A stretch of 64,000 nucleotides of DNA from an uncultured Acetobacteraceae bacterium (GCA_937873205.1 CALMVO010000089.1:1-64000); one strand, 5' to 3'. Positions 27,850 to 40,266 are shown, numbered from the stretch's first letter. A program made the numbers and translations. The notes: generated by a model not told the origin, from the letters alone.

Positions 27850-28953
27850 ATGTCACAGCAGAACAACCGGATGACCGCGATCGTCTGCCACGGGCCGGAG
27901 GATTACCGCGTCGAGCAGATCGAACGCCCGCATCCCGGACCGTCGGAGATGGTGATCCGGATCTCGGCCTGCGGCATCTGCGCCAGCGACTGCAAGTGCT
28001 GGTCCGGCGCCAAGATGTTCTGGGGCGATCAGGCGGGCGGCGTCGCCGGCTGGGTGAAGCCGCCGGTGGTGCCGGGCCACGAGTTCTTCGGCGTCGTCGA
28101 CGAGCTGGGCCCGGATGCGGCGGCGCATTTCAACGTGCAGCCCGGCGACACCGTGATCGCCGAGCAGATCGTGCCGTGCGACCGCTGCCGCTATTGCCGC
28201 GGCGGCCAGTACTGGATGTGCGAGGTGCACAACATCTTTGGATTCCAACGCCAGGTCGCCGATGGCGGCATGTCCGACTACATGCTGATCCCGCGCACCG
28301 CCCGCGTGCACACCATCCCCAAGGGCATGTCGCTGGCGGATGCGGCGATCATCGAGCCGCTGTCCTGCGCGATCCACGTCGTCAACCGTAGCGACATGCG
28401 GCTCGACGACGTGGTGGTGATCGCCGGCGCCGGCCCGATCGGCCTGATGATGGTGCAGGTCGCCCACCTGCGCACGCCGCGCAAGCTGATCGTCATCGAC
28501 ATGGTCCGGGAGCGCCGCGAGCTGGCGCTGAAGTTCGGCGCCGACCTGGTGATCGATCCCGCCGCCGAGGACGCGGACGCGATCGTGAAGTCGCACACAG
28601 GCGGCTATGGCTGCGACGTCTACATCGAGGCCACCGGCTCGCCGGGCGGCGTGATCCAGGGGCTGGAGCTGATCCGCAAGCTCGGCCGCTTCGTCGAGTT
28701 CTCGGTGTTCGGCAAGGAGACCAGCGTCGACTGGTCGGTCATCGGCGACCGCAAGGAGCTCGACATCCGCGGCGCCCATCTGGGGCCGTACTGCTATCCG
28801 ATCGCCATCGACCTGCTCGACCGCGGCCTGGTCACGTCGCAGGGGATCGTCACGCACGACTACGCCTTCGAGGATTGGGACGAGGCGATCCGCGTCGCCA
28901 ACTCGCTCGACTCGATCAAGGTGCTGCTGCAGCCCGCCGCCGGGCCCGGCTGA
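27850..28953 (+). CDS. Zinc-dependent polyol dehydrogenase (MDR family)
   Basis: The 367-residue protein has the medium-chain dehydrogenase layout. The catalytic zinc region has [10 protein letters not shown] (Cys44) and GHEFFG. Four structural zinc cysteines are in [15 protein letters not shown]. The Rossmann motif is [11 protein letters not shown]. It oxidises a sugar alcohol to a ketose with NAD(P). The insert after the first Cys motif ([14 protein letters not shown]) is like that of erythritol/threitol dehydrogenases, so a four- or five-carbon polyol is likely. The kinase downstream (a ribulokinase-type FGGY) makes ribitol to D-ribulose one attractive reaction, but this is inference. ATG codons at 27826, 27844 and 27850 are possible; the last has GAGAG at suitable spacing. 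Confidence 0.88.
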   Translation: MSQQNNRMTAIVCHGPEDYRVEQIERPHPGPSEMVIRISACGICASDCKCWSGAKMFWGDQAGGVAGWVKPPVVPGHEFFGVVDELGPDAAAHFNVQPGDTVIAEQIVPCDRCRYCRGGQYWMCEVHNIFGFQRQVADGGMSDYMLIPRTARVHTIPKGMSLADAAIIEPLSCAIHVVNRSDMRLDDVVVIAGAGPIGLMMVQVAHLRTPRKLIVIDMVRERRELALKFGADLVIDPAAEDADAIVKSHTGGYGCDVYIEATGSPGGVIQGLELIRKLGRFVEFSVFGKETSVDWSVIGDRKELDIRGAHLGPYCYPIAIDLLDRGLVTSQGIVTHDYAFEDWDEAIRVANSLDSIKVLLQPAAGPG

Positions 28954-28966
28954 GGCGGCGACCGGC

Positions 28967-30604
28967 ATGGACGCGGTCCTCGGCATCGACGTCGGCACCG
29001 GCAGCGCCCGCGCCGGGCTGTTCTCGACGGACGGGCGGATGCTGGCGCAGGCCAGCCATCCGATCCGGACCTGGCGTCCGCGGCCCGGCTACGTGCAGCA
29101 ATCGACCACCGACATCTGGGACGCCGTCTGCCGCGCGGTGCGCGAGACCGCGGCGGCAGCGGGCACGGTCACGGTGCGCGGCATCGGTTTCGATGCCACC
29201 TGCTCGCTCGCGCTGGTCGACGAGGCAGGACGTCCAGTATCGATCGACCCGCCGGCCGCCGCGGACGGCGACGCGCCCGTGCAGGACGTGATCGTCTGGA
29301 TGGACCACCGCGCCGGGCACGAGGCCGACGCCATCAATGCCGGCCGGTACGACGTGCTGCGCTATGTCGGCGGGCGCATCTCGCTCGAGATGGAAACGCC
29401 CAAGCTCGCCTGGCTGCGGGAGCACCGGCCCGAAGCCTGGGAGCGGACCGCGCACTTCTTCGACCTGCCGGACTACCTGACGTGGCGCGCCACCGGCAGC
29501 ACCGTCCGCTCGGCCTGCTCCACCGTCTGCAAGTGGACTTATCTCGGCCATGAGGGCCGCTGGGACGAGGGATATTTCCGCGGTATCGGGCTTGGCGCGC
29601 TGGCCGACGAGGGCTTCCGCCGAATCGGCACCGAGATCCGGCCGCTGGGCACCCCGGTCGGACCGCTCGCGGACCAGGCCGCGGCCGCCTTCGGACTGCC
29701 GTCCGGCATCCCGGTCGGAGTCTCGGCGATCGACGCCCACGCCGGCGGCATCGGCACCATCGGCGCCGCCCGCGACGGCGACGTGCCGGACGACGGCGCA
29801 CTGCTGCGCCGCCTGGCCTTGATCGGCGGCACGTCCAGCTGCCACATGGCGGTCTCGCCCGACCCGCGCTTCGTGCCGGGCGTCTGGGGCCCCTATTTCG
29901 GCGCCATGGTGCCCGGGCTCTGGCTGAACGAGGGCGGCCAGTCCGCCACCGGCAGCCTGATCGACCACGTCATCACGACGCATGCCGCCCATGCCGGACT
30001 GGCGGAGCAGGCGCGGCGGGACGGGCGCAGCCTCTACCAGCTGCTGAACGACAGGCTGGAGCGGCTGGCGCGGGACCTGCCGTGTCCGGCCGCGCTGACC
30101 CACGACCTGCACGTGATGCCCGACTTCCACGGCAACCGCTCGCCTCGGGCCGATCCCAGCCTGCGCGGCATGATCTCTGGCCTCCGCCTCGGCGCCGAGG
30201 CCGACGACCTGGCGCTGCTGTATCTCGCCACCATCCAGGGGATCGCCTACGGCACCCGCCATATCATCGAGACACTGAACGCCAGCGGTTACGCCATCGA
30301 CACGGTGATGGCCTCGGGTGGCGGAACCCGGAATCCGGTGTTCCTGCGCGAGCATGCCGACGCCACCGGCTGCGCCGTCGTGCTGGCTCGTGAGTCGGAG
30401 CCGGTTCTACTTGGCGCCTCGATCCTGGGCGCGGTCGCCGGCGGCCTCCATCCGGACATCCGCGCCGCGATGACGGCGATGAGCCGCGAGGGCGTCGTCG
30501 TCGAGCCGGCCGACGGTGCCGCAAGACGCTATCACGACGCGAAATATGCCGTGTTCCGACGGATGTTCGAGGATCAGACCGCCTACCGCACGTTCATGGC
30601 CTGA
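28967..30604 (+). CDS. FGGY-family pentulose kinase (ribulokinase-like)
   Basis: The 545-residue protein begins [14 protein letters not shown], the phosphate-1 motif of FGGY kinases. It continues with [18 protein letters not shown], the catalytic-base region [15 protein letters not shown], and the adenosine/phosphate-2 motif [13 protein letters not shown] with [11 protein letters not shown]. Length and the YVQQS and DHRA blocks fit the D-ribulokinase branch more than xylulokinase. It would phosphorylate the pentulose made by the preceding dehydrogenase, passing it to the pentose phosphate pathway. The start lies 13 bases after the dehydrogenase stop. The following 236 bases hold no gene and probably the porin promoter. 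Confidence 0.88.
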   Translation: MDAVLGIDVGTGSARAGLFSTDGRMLAQASHPIRTWRPRPGYVQQSTTDIWDAVCRAVRETAAAAGTVTVRGIGFDATCSLALVDEAGRPVSIDPPAAADGDAPVQDVIVWMDHRAGHEADAINAGRYDVLRYVGGRISLEMETPKLAWLREHRPEAWERTAHFFDLPDYLTWRATGSTVRSACSTVCKWTYLGHEGRWDEGYFRGIGLGALADEGFRRIGTEIRPLGTPVGPLADQAAAAFGLPSGIPVGVSAIDAHAGGIGTIGAARDGDVPDDGALLRRLALIGGTSSCHMAVSPDPRFVPGVWGPYFGAMVPGLWLNEGGQSATGSLIDHVITTHAAHAGLAEQARRDGRSLYQLLNDRLERLARDLPCPAALTHDLHVMPDFHGNRSPRADPSLRGMISGLRLGAEADDLALLYLATIQGIAYGTRHIIETLNASGYAIDTVMASGGGTRNPVFLREHADATGCAVVLARESEPVLLGASILGAVAGGLHPDIRAAMTAMSREGVVVEPADGAARRYHDAKYAVFRRMFEDQTAYRTFMA

Positions 30605-30840
30605 CCGGCCGCACGTCCGGAACATCGTTGCCATCTCCGCACGCCATCGCCGATGCGATGCGATGGATAGTCGATGCACGATGAAAGGATGCTTACGTGG
30701 GAACGGGATTTCATGATGCTGTGCATCCGCGCATCGCGCACCGGAGAAAATCGTTATCCGATCTGATTGCGGTTTGACATCTTACTTTCGATAGACGAAG
30801 GTTTTTTCAAGGATCCAGAAACGGACCGAGTGAGGAAACG

Positions 30841-32349
30841 ATGCGCTACAATAAATCGAACATCTCCATCGCCACACGCACCGTCGTAAGCCTGCTTCCG
30901 GCGGCACTGGCGTTGACGACGCCCCTCTCCTCACACGCGCAGCAATCGCAGGCGGCGGGCGCCGCGGCGCAGACGAACACCATCAACAAGGAGCAGAGCA
31001 ACGGCACCGGCTTTCCAGGCGCCACGAACGCTCAGGGCATCACCAACACGACGGTGCAGTCGAACCCATCGACGGCCACGTCGCTACCCGCCGGAACCTA
31101 CGATGCCGGTGGCGGCTTCACCTTCCAGCTCAACTATGTGAGCGAGTCGGCCGGCAACGTCAGTGGCGGCATCAGTAAAGGCGCCGACTACGCCGACCAG
31201 ATCCTCTACGCGGTGGACATCGACCTCGGCCGCACCCTCGGCCTGACCGGCGGGACGATCCACCTGCTCGGCACGACGCGAGACGGACGCAGCCTGGCCG
31301 TGGACCATATCGGCAACAGCCTGGCGTCGCAGGAGATCTATGACGGGTCGGAAAACTCCCGCATCACGCTGGCCTCGTACGAGCAGAAGCTGTTCAACGA
31401 CCGGCTCGACGTCGAGGTCGGCCGGCTGCCCGGCCAGGGCGCGTTCCTGGTCTCGCCGCTCTATTGCGACTTCCAGAACGTCGCGACCTGCGGCAGCCCC
31501 GAGATCGTGTTCAACGATTCCAACTTCACGTTCTTCCCGCCCTCGACTTGGGGCGGCCATGCGAAGTTCTTCTTCACGCCGAAGGTCTTCCTGCATGCCG
31601 GCGCCTTCGAGGTGCAGCCGAGCACCCAGACGACCGCGGATGGCGGTCTCAATTTCGGTCTCGACGGTGCCACCGGCGTGGTGATCCCGGTCGAGCTCGG
31701 TTACACGACCACCGCCGCGAACGATCCGCTGCCGCGCAACTACGCGATCGGGGCGATCATCGATCAGTCGAGCTACAATGATCCGGTCAGCGGTCCGTTC
31801 GTGAACGTCAGGGGCACGGTTGCACCCGGGAACATTGCCGGCCCGGTACGTGATTTCGGGCGCTCGATCGTCTATGGCCGCTTCGACCAAGCCCTCTTCA
31901 AGCGGCGTGGCGCGTTCCCGCAGGAATTGCAGATCTTCGGTGCGGTGCTGGGTGGCACCGGCGGCCGGCAGATCCAGACCTATCAGATCGAGGCTGGCGT
32001 CGTCTTCACCGGGCCGTTCAAGAGCCGCCCGTTCGACACGGTCGACTTCGATGTCTCGAACCAGCACTACTCGAGCCTGGGCTTTGCCAACATCATCGCC
32101 GCCCGCGCGGCCGAGGGCGTGGTCGGCAACCTCCCATCGCGCGACGAGACGTTGATCGAGCTGAACTACGGCGTACAGCTCACGCCGGCGATCCACATCA
32201 CGCCCAACCTCCAGTATATCTTCAACCCTGACAACCTCCGCGAGCCGACCCTGACGCGACCGATCAAGGATGCCTTCGTCATCGGCGGCAAGCTCACCAT
32301 CGATGTGTTCACCCTCCTCGGTCTTGCGAAGGGTCCTGGAAGCCGATAG
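30841..32349 (+). CDS. OprB-type carbohydrate porin
   Basis: The 502-residue protein has a signal peptide (to about residue 34, SHA) and a Gln/Asn/Ser/Thr-rich low-complexity segment to about residue 90. A beta-barrel follows with OprB-like blocks: LASYEQKLFNDRLDVEVGRL, WGGHAKFFFTPKVFLHAGAF, and the C-terminal ITPNLQYIFNPDN. OprB porins let sugars and polyols across the outer membrane. It stands inside the sugar-alcohol cluster between the kinase and the second dehydrogenase. A GAGGAAAC ribosome site precedes the ATG. The upstream region is unusually AT-rich for the window, suggesting its own promoter. Confidence 0.9.
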   Translation: MRYNKSNISIATRTVVSLLPAALALTTPLSSHAQQSQAAGAAAQTNTINKEQSNGTGFPGATNAQGITNTTVQSNPSTATSLPAGTYDAGGGFTFQLNYVSESAGNVSGGISKGADYADQILYAVDIDLGRTLGLTGGTIHLLGTTRDGRSLAVDHIGNSLASQEIYDGSENSRITLASYEQKLFNDRLDVEVGRLPGQGAFLVSPLYCDFQNVATCGSPEIVFNDSNFTFFPPSTWGGHAKFFFTPKVFLHAGAFEVQPSTQTTADGGLNFGLDGATGVVIPVELGYTTTAANDPLPRNYAIGAIIDQSSYNDPVSGPFVNVRGTVAPGNIAGPVRDFGRSIVYGRFDQALFKRRGAFPQELQIFGAVLGGTGGRQIQTYQIEAGVVFTGPFKSRPFDTVDFDVSNQHYSSLGFANIIAARAAEGVVGNLPSRDETLIELNYGVQLTPAIHITPNLQYIFNPDNLREPTLTRPIKDAFVIGGKLTIDVFTLLGLAKGPGSR

Positions 32350-32384
32350 CGGCCGGGAGGTGGTGGCGGGGCCATCTGGACGTG

Positions 32385-32418
32385 CGCAAATCGGGATCGC
32401 GTCCGATCTTGATTTGCG
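32385..32418. promoter_or_regulatory. Inverted repeat between porin and MDH-family dehydrogenase
   Basis: CGCAAATC and GATTTGCG form a perfect 8-base stem around an 18-base loop. It lies 36 bases after the porin stop and 100 bases before the next start. There is no T-run, so it may be an operator or processing site rather than a terminator. Confidence 0.35.
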
Positions 32419-32517
32419 TAGCGCGGCAAAGGGAAAGAGGTCATGTCATCAAGTTTGATCTCTTGTCACGCAACGGCAATCGGCGTCTGCTCGGTTGATG
32501 GATGGGAGACATCGTCG

Positions 32518-33999
32518 ATGCGGGCCACCATCCTGAGCGAGCGGACGCTCGGGCAGATCGCAGAGCCGGTGCGGATGCCAGGCTTCGACCGGACGCTGAT
32601 GACCCCGGGGATCGTCCATCTCGGCCTCGGCGGTTTCCATCGCGCGCACATGGCGCGTTACATGCAATCGCTGTTCGAGCGCCGGCCCGACATGGCCGAA
32701 TGGGGTATCGTGGGCGCCGGGTTGCTGCCCGCTGACGCCCGGATGGAGGCGGCGCTGTCGCCCCAGGACGGACTCTACACGCTGGTCGAGCGGCTGGGCG
32801 ACCGCGAGACCGTGACGGTCATCGGCTCGATCGGCCGGGTGATCTTCTCCGGTGCCGAGTCCGACACGTTGCTCGACGCGATCGACCAGCCCGGCATCCG
32901 CATTGTCAGCCTGACGGTGACCGAGCATGGCTACTGCCTCAACCGCTCGACCAAGGCGCTCGACCCCGAGCATCCGCAGGTGGTGGCGGACCTGGCCGAT
33001 CCGCTGCATCCGCACGGGGCACCGGGCCTGATCGTCGAGGCCTATCGCCGCCGCCGCGATGCTGGCCGACCTGCCTTCACGGCACTCAGCTGCGACAACA
33101 TCCAGCATAATGGCGCCGTGCTGCGCCAGGCGGTGCTGAGTTTCGCCCGGCTGCGCGATCCGTCGCTGGAGGCTTGGATCGCCGAGAACGGCGCCTTTCC
33201 CAGCACGATGGTCGACCGGATCACGCCGGTCACCCGGGATGAGGACCGTGCCCACCTGCGCGATCGTTACGGGATCGTCGATAACTGGCCGGTGTTCTGC
33301 GAGAGCTTCACCCAGTGGGTGATCGAGGACCGGTTTCCGGCCGGCCGGCCGGCATGGGAGGAGGTCGGCGCCCAGTTCGTGCCGGACGTCACGCCGTTCG
33401 AGTTCATGAAGCTGCGGCTGCTCAACGGCAGCCACCTGGCGATCTCGGCGCTCGGCCGGCTGGCGAGTTACGAGTACGTCGACGAGACGCTGCGCGACCC
33501 GCTGATCGCCCGCTATATGGCGGCGCTGATGGACCGTGAGACCGGGCCTACCTTGGCGCCGGTGCCGGGGATCGACCTCGAGCTCTACAAGCGGACCCTG
33601 ATCGAGCGCTTCGCCAACCCGGGCATCAAGGACACGGTCGAGCGGGTCAACACCGACGCGCCGCTGAACGTGCTGCTCGACCCGATCCGCGACCGGCTGG
33701 CGGCGGGCTACGGCGTCCCGCTGCTGGCGCTGGCACTGGCCGCCTGGATGCGGCGCGCGCGCGGCGAGGACGAGCAGGGCCGGCCGATCGAGGTGCGCCA
33801 TCCGCTGGCAGCACAGCTGCGCGAGCGGGCAATCCTGGGCGGGCCGGACCCGCGCCCGCTGCTCTCGCTCCGCGGGCTGTTCGGCGAGCTGGCTCAGAAC
33901 CCGGAGCTGGTGCGCAGCGTCGGCCACTGGCTGCGGCGCCTCTATGAGGTCGGCAGCCTGGCCACGGTGGCGGAGGCGGCCGAAACACTTTCATTCTAA
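32518..33999 (+). CDS. Mannitol dehydrogenase-family polyol dehydrogenase
   Basis: The 493-residue protein has the long-chain polyol-dehydrogenase signatures. The NAD-binding start is HLGLGGFHRAHMARYM, then SCDNIQHNGAVL. The catalytic motif KLRLLNGSH supplies Lys, Asn and His of KxxxxNxxH. The C-terminal part is helical (GVPLLALALAAWMRRA). The family oxidises mannitol, sorbitol, D-arabitol or related polyols at C2/C4. With a xylulokinase at the end of the same operon, D-arabitol to D-xylulose (or sorbitol to fructose) is plausible. The ATG at 32518 has a GGAG site. An in-frame start 25 codons earlier lacks family similarity. Confidence 0.9.
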   Translation: MRATILSERTLGQIAEPVRMPGFDRTLMTPGIVHLGLGGFHRAHMARYMQSLFERRPDMAEWGIVGAGLLPADARMEAALSPQDGLYTLVERLGDRETVTVIGSIGRVIFSGAESDTLLDAIDQPGIRIVSLTVTEHGYCLNRSTKALDPEHPQVVADLADPLHPHGAPGLIVEAYRRRRDAGRPAFTALSCDNIQHNGAVLRQAVLSFARLRDPSLEAWIAENGAFPSTMVDRITPVTRDEDRAHLRDRYGIVDNWPVFCESFTQWVIEDRFPAGRPAWEEVGAQFVPDVTPFEFMKLRLLNGSHLAISALGRLASYEYVDETLRDPLIARYMAALMDRETGPTLAPVPGIDLELYKRTLIERFANPGIKDTVERVNTDAPLNVLLDPIRDRLAAGYGVPLLALALAAWMRRARGEDEQGRPIEVRHPLAAQLRERAILGGPDPRPLLSLRGLFGELAQNPELVRSVGHWLRRLYEVGSLATVAEAAETLSF

Positions 34000-34114
34000 T
34001 GACGGAGTCTTGACCGACGGTCCCGGCCGGACCGCACCAGGATCGATCTCTATCACAAGAACGACGTCGGGCCGGCCACCGGTACGCGACGCGACAGATG
34101 GGACGGACACGACA

Positions 34115-35458
34115 ATGAAAATCAGCCTCAGGCGCATCGCCATGGGAGCCGTCGCCACGACGGCGATCGGATGCGCCACCACCACGGCGCACGCCGACGC
34201 GACGATCACCATCGCCACGGTGAACAACGGCGACATGGTCATCATGCAGGGACTGTCCGACAGGTTCGAGCAGTCGCATCCCGGCATCCACCTACGCTGG
34301 GTGGTGCTCGAGGAGAACACGCTGCGCCAGCGGCTCACCACCGACATCGCCACCGATGCCGGCCAGTTCGACGTGCTGACGATCGGCAACTACGACGCGC
34401 CGATCTGGGCCAAGCAGGGCTGGCTGTCGCCGCTCGACATGCCGGCCTCCTACGATGTGGGCGACCTGCTGAAGCCGGTGCGGGACGGGCTGACCTACAA
34501 GGGCCAGCTCTACGGCCTGCCGTTCTACGCCGAGAGCGCCATGACCTACTACCGGTCGGACCTGTTCCGGAAGGCCGGTCTCACCATGCCGGCGCAGCCG
34601 ACCTACGCCGAGGTGCGCGGGTTCGCCGACCGCCTGACCGACAAGGCGCACGGGATCTACGGCATGTGCCTGCGCGGCAAGCCCGGCTGGGGGCTGAACA
34701 TGGCCACCGTCACCAGCATGGTGCACGCGTTCGGCGGCCAGTGGTTCGACACCGCCTGGAGGGCGCAGATCGACACGCCGTCCTGGCGTCAGGCGGTCGG
34801 CTACTATGTCGACATCCTGCAGAAGGACGGGCCGCCCGGCGCCACCTCGAACGGCTTCAACGAGAACCTAGCGCTGTTCGCCGGCGGCCACTGCGCGATG
34901 TGGATCGACGCCACCGTCGCCGCCGGCTCGCTGTATGACAAGAAGAGCTCGTCGGTGGCGGACAGCGTCGCCTTCGCGCCGATGCCGACCGGGAGCTTCA
35001 CCGGCGGCCCGACCTGGTTGTGGAGCTGGAACCTGGCCATCCCGCGCACGTCGCACAACCAGGAGGCGGCCAAGCAGTTCGTCGCCTGGGCGACCTCCAA
35101 GCAATACGTGCAGCTGGTGGCGCAACAGAAGGGCTGGGTCGCGGTGCCGCCGGGGACCCGCGCCTCCACCTACGCCTCGCCGGAGTACAAGCAGGCGGCG
35201 CCGTTCGCGGGCTTCGTGGTGGCCGCGATCGACAGCTCGAACCCGAACGGCCAGACCAAGGCGCCCCGGCCGGCGACCGGGGCGCAGTTCGTCGCCATCC
35301 CGGAGTTTCAAGGCATCGGCACCCAGGTCGGCCAGATCGTCGCCTCGGCCCTCGCCGGTCAGACTTCCGTCGAGCAGGCTCTGCGGCGCTCGCAGTCCGT
35401 GACCGACCGGACCATGCGGCAGGCGGGATACAGCGCCAGCGGCGCGCCCAGCCCGTGA
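34115..35458 (+). CDS. Polyol/sugar-binding protein of a Smo-type ABC transporter
   Basis: The 447-residue protein has a signal peptide (to about residue 27, AHA) and the fold of large extracellular solute-binding proteins. Visible blocks are FEQSHPGIHLRWVVLEENTL, FDVLTIGNYDAPIWAKQGWL, LPFYAESAMTYYRSDLFRKAG and ALFAGGHCAMWIDATVAAG. These resemble sorbitol/mannitol-binding proteins (SmoE). It delivers substrate to the two permeases that follow. Its stop is 10 bases before the first permease. Confidence 0.9.
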   Translation: MKISLRRIAMGAVATTAIGCATTTAHADATITIATVNNGDMVIMQGLSDRFEQSHPGIHLRWVVLEENTLRQRLTTDIATDAGQFDVLTIGNYDAPIWAKQGWLSPLDMPASYDVGDLLKPVRDGLTYKGQLYGLPFYAESAMTYYRSDLFRKAGLTMPAQPTYAEVRGFADRLTDKAHGIYGMCLRGKPGWGLNMATVTSMVHAFGGQWFDTAWRAQIDTPSWRQAVGYYVDILQKDGPPGATSNGFNENLALFAGGHCAMWIDATVAAGSLYDKKSSSVADSVAFAPMPTGSFTGGPTWLWSWNLAIPRTSHNQEAAKQFVAWATSKQYVQLVAQQKGWVAVPPGTRASTYASPEYKQAAPFAGFVVAAIDSSNPNGQTKAPRPATGAQFVAIPEFQGIGTQVGQIVASALAGQTSVEQALRRSQSVTDRTMRQAGYSASGAPSP

Positions 35459-35468
35459 GCCGCCGCCT

Positions 35469-36395
35469 TTGAGCACCGTGGGCGCCACCGTGCCGATGGC
35501 CGACATGACGGCGTCGCAGCCGGCGGCCGAACGCCGGGCCCGCCGGCGCATGCTGCCGCTGGTGGCGCCCGCGGTCGGCGTGCTGCTGGTCTGGATGATC
35601 GTGCCGCTGGTGCTGACGCTGTGGTTCTCGGTGCAGCGCTACAACCTGCTGAACCCGGCGCTGCACGGCTTCGCCGGGATCGAGAATTACCAATACCTCG
35701 TCACCGATCCGGATTTCTGGGCCTCGCTGGTGAACACGCTGGTGCTGGTGGGGGCCGTGCTGGTGGTGACGGTCGGCGGCGGTACGCTGCTGGCGGTGTT
35801 GTTCGACCAGCCCTTCGCGGGCAAGGGCATCGCCCGCGTGCTGGCTATCTCGCCGTTCTTCGTCATGCCGACGGTGAGCGCGCTGGTCTGGAAGAACCTG
35901 ATGCTGCACCCGATCTACGGCATCGCCGGTTTCCTGTGGCGCCTGGTCGGGCTTTCGCCGGTGGACTGGTTCGCGACCTTCCCGCTGGCCAGCGTGATCG
36001 CCATCGTCTCGTGGGAGTGGCTGCCGTTCGCGCTGCTGATCCTGCTGACCGCGGTGCAGTCGCTCGACCATTCGCAGATCGAGGCGGCGCGGCTGGACGG
36101 CGCCAGCTTCGTGCAGCAGTTCCGGTACATCATGCTGCCGCACCTCTCGCGGGCGATCAGCGTCGTCATCATGATCGAGACGATCTTCCTGCTGACCGTG
36201 TTCGCCGAGATCTTCGTGACCACGTCGGGCGGCCCGGGCAACGCCACCACCAACCTCGCCTTCCTGATCTACGCGCGCGCACTGCTGCAGTTCGACGTCG
36301 GCGGCGCGTCAGCGGGCGGCATGGTGGCGATCGTGCTCGCCAACATCGTCGCCTTCTTCCTGGTGCGCTCGATCGGCCGGCGGATGGACATCTAG
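35469..36395 (+). CDS. Polyol ABC transporter permease 1 (SmoF/MalF type)
   Basis: This inner-membrane protein has about six helices and the EAA loop SQIEAARLDGASFVQQFRYI, which contacts the ATPase. The C-terminal part has TSGGPGNATTNLAFLIYARA, typical of CUT1 permeases. The start used is a TTG. A GTG at 35478 or the ATG at 35496 are alternatives, because the first ~25 residues are not conserved. It ends two bases before the second permease. Confidence 0.9.
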   Translation: MSTVGATVPMADMTASQPAAERRARRRMLPLVAPAVGVLLVWMIVPLVLTLWFSVQRYNLLNPALHGFAGIENYQYLVTDPDFWASLVNTLVLVGAVLVVTVGGGTLLAVLFDQPFAGKGIARVLAISPFFVMPTVSALVWKNLMLHPIYGIAGFLWRLVGLSPVDWFATFPLASVIAIVSWEWLPFALLILLTAVQSLDHSQIEAARLDGASFVQQFRYIMLPHLSRAISVVIMIETIFLLTVFAEIFVTTSGGPGNATTNLAFLIYARALLQFDVGGASAGGMVAIVLANIVAFFLVRSIGRRMDI

Positions 36396-36397
36396 AG

Positions 36398-37220
<823 letters not shown>

Positions 37221-37229
37221 ACAATCCCG

Positions 37230-38381
<1,152 letters not shown>

Positions 38382-38393
38382 GGCGGGCCCACG

Positions 38394-39851
38394 GTGTATC
38401 TCGGCATCGATCTCGGCACCTCCTCGGTCAAGGCGATCCTGGTCGACGACGCGCAGGCGGTGCTGGCCAGCGCCAGTCAGTCGCTGGAGGTGCAGCGTCC
38501 GGCACCCGGCTGGAGCGAGCAGGACCCGGAGGCCTGGCTCGCCGCGATGATGCGGGCGATCGACGCGCTGGCGGCGGAACGGCCGCGCGAGCTCGCGGCG
38601 ACCCGGGCGATCGGGCTGTCGGGACAGATGCACGGCGCCGTGCTGCTGGATCGGCACGGCGCCGTGCTGCGGCCCTGCATGCTGTGGAACGACACCCGCG
38701 CCACCACCGAGTGCCGCGAGCTGGAGCAGGCGTTCCCGTCGCTGCAGGCCGTGACCGGCAACCCGCCGATGCCCGGCTTCACCGCGCCGAAGCTGCTCTG
38801 GGTGCGGCGCCACGAGCCGGACGTGTTCGCGCGGGTGGCGACCGTGCTGCTGCCCAAGGCCTGGATCCGGTTCCGCATCACCGGCGAGCGGATCGAGGAG
38901 ATGTCGGACGCCTCCGGCACGCTGTGGCTGGATGTCGGCCGCCGCGACTGGTCGGACGCGGCGCTGGCGGCGACCGGGCTGTCGCGTGCGGCGATGCCGC
39001 AGTTGGTCGAGGGCGGTGCGCCGGCCGGGCGGCTGCATCCGGACCTGGCTGCGCGCTGGGGCATGACGAACGCGCCAATCCTGGCCGGGGGCGCCGGCGA
39101 CAACGCGGCCGGCGCCGTGGGGCTGGGCGCCACCCGCCCGGGCAGCGCCTTCATCTCGCTCGGCACCTCCGGCGTGCTGTGGGCGACCACCGACCGCTTC
39201 CGCCCCAATCCGGACGAGGCGGTGCACGCCTTCTGCCACGCCCTGCCCGGCCTCTGGCACCAGATGGGCGTCACGCTGTCGGCCGCCGCCTCGCTGGCCT
39301 GGTGGGCGGGCGTCTGCGGCCACAACGAGGCGGCGCTGCTGACGGAGCTGGGTCCGGCGCCGCCGTCCTCGGTGCCGATCTTCCTGCCCTACCTGTCGGG
39401 CGAGCGGACGCCGCACAATGACGGGGAGGTCCGCGGCGCCTTCGCTGAGCTGTCGCACGACACCGATCGCGTCGCCATGAGCTGGGCGGTGCTGGAGGGC
39501 GTGGCCTTCTCGATGCGCGACTGCCTGGACGCGCTGGCGCGGGCGGGCACGCGGATCATCGAGGCGGACGTGATCGGTGGCGGCTCCCGGTCGCGGACCT
39601 GGATCCTGCTACTTGCGGCCGTGCTCGGCATCCCGCTGCACCGGCTGGCCGGCGGCGAGCAGGGCGGCGCGTTCGGCGCGGCTCGGCTGGCCCGGCTGGC
39701 CCGGACCGGCGAGGACCCGGACGCCGTCTGCCTGCCGCCACAGCGCGTGGAGACGATCCAGCCGGACGCCGCCTGGACCGACGCGACGCAGGCCCGGCTG
39801 CGCCGCTACCGCGAGCTCTATCCGGCGCTCTCGCGCACACGCTCCCGCTAG
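38394..39851 (+). CDS. xylB: Xylulokinase
   Basis: The 485-residue FGGY kinase starts at a GTG with YLGIDLGTSSVKAILVDD. It has the xylulokinase blocks GLSGQMHGAVLLD (substrate-contact Met-His-Gly), WNDTRATTEC, GNPPMPGFTAPKLLWVRRHEP, the catalytic-base region GGAGDNAAGAVG, SLGTSGVLWA and GGGSRSRTW. It phosphorylates D-xylulose to xylulose 5-phosphate using ATP. This matches a polyol dehydrogenase that makes D-xylulose, such as D-arabitol or xylitol oxidation. It is the last gene of the long plus-strand cluster. No clear terminator follows. Confidence 0.92.
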   Translation: MYLGIDLGTSSVKAILVDDAQAVLASASQSLEVQRPAPGWSEQDPEAWLAAMMRAIDALAAERPRELAATRAIGLSGQMHGAVLLDRHGAVLRPCMLWNDTRATTECRELEQAFPSLQAVTGNPPMPGFTAPKLLWVRRHEPDVFARVATVLLPKAWIRFRITGERIEEMSDASGTLWLDVGRRDWSDAALAATGLSRAAMPQLVEGGAPAGRLHPDLAARWGMTNAPILAGGAGDNAAGAVGLGATRPGSAFISLGTSGVLWATTDRFRPNPDEAVHAFCHALPGLWHQMGVTLSAAASLAWWAGVCGHNEAALLTELGPAPPSSVPIFLPYLSGERTPHNDGEVRGAFAELSHDTDRVAMSWAVLEGVAFSMRDCLDALARAGTRIIEADVIGGGSRSRTWILLLAAVLGIPLHRLAGGEQGGAFGAARLARLARTGEDPDAVCLPPQRVETIQPDAAWTDATQARLRRYRELYPALSRTRSR

Positions 39852-40110
39852 CCGGCCTTGGCTCCCCGATCCGTGACCGCGAGACCCGAAATGGCTCTTC
39901 GATCGGGAGGCGGGCCGGTTGTCAGGCGCGTCTCGATCGCCGACTGTGAGTGCGGCGGCCGGCCGACCCGAAGACTGTAGTCGCGGCCGCGGCGCGAGCC
40001 GGGCTCGGGACGATCCGGTCCAGCGGCCTCGGCAGCGACGATCCGGAGGTCTCTCGTGTTCGCCACGACCATGGATCGACAGGCGAGCTCGCCGCGATCA
40101 ACGTCGTCAT

Positions 40111-40266
40111 CCTTCGGGGCGTCTGCCAAGCTCGAGCCCCCTGCTGTGACAGGCCGCCCAGCGCGCCATCGACGCCACTTGACGCCAGATCGGCAGGCTG
40201 CTCGACCGCCTCTCACACAGCGAATGCGGCAACTACCTCGTCAACTCAGGATACACTTCAGCGTAA
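40111..40266 (+). mobile_element. IS630-family transposase C-terminal remnant
   Basis: The translation, allowing one frameshift and two nonsense codons, reads SAKLE, then LL(stop)QAAQRAIDAT(stop)RQIGRLLDRL, then SHSECGNYLVNSGYTSA and a TAA. This matches the end of IS630 transposases, where VFAKLK, an R-rich linker, W-R-x-IG and a final ECANY...AGY occur. The two stops replace an expected Arg and Trp. No terminal repeats or upstream catalytic DDE segment could be read. The rest of 39852-40617 has no gene I can assign. Confidence 0.55.

Noticed and set aside
30774-30801. TTGACA upstream of the porin gene as a sigma-70 -35 box
   Set aside because: The bases 17 downstream (CGAAGG) do not make a -10 box, and GATAGA is only 10 bases away, so the promoter was not called.
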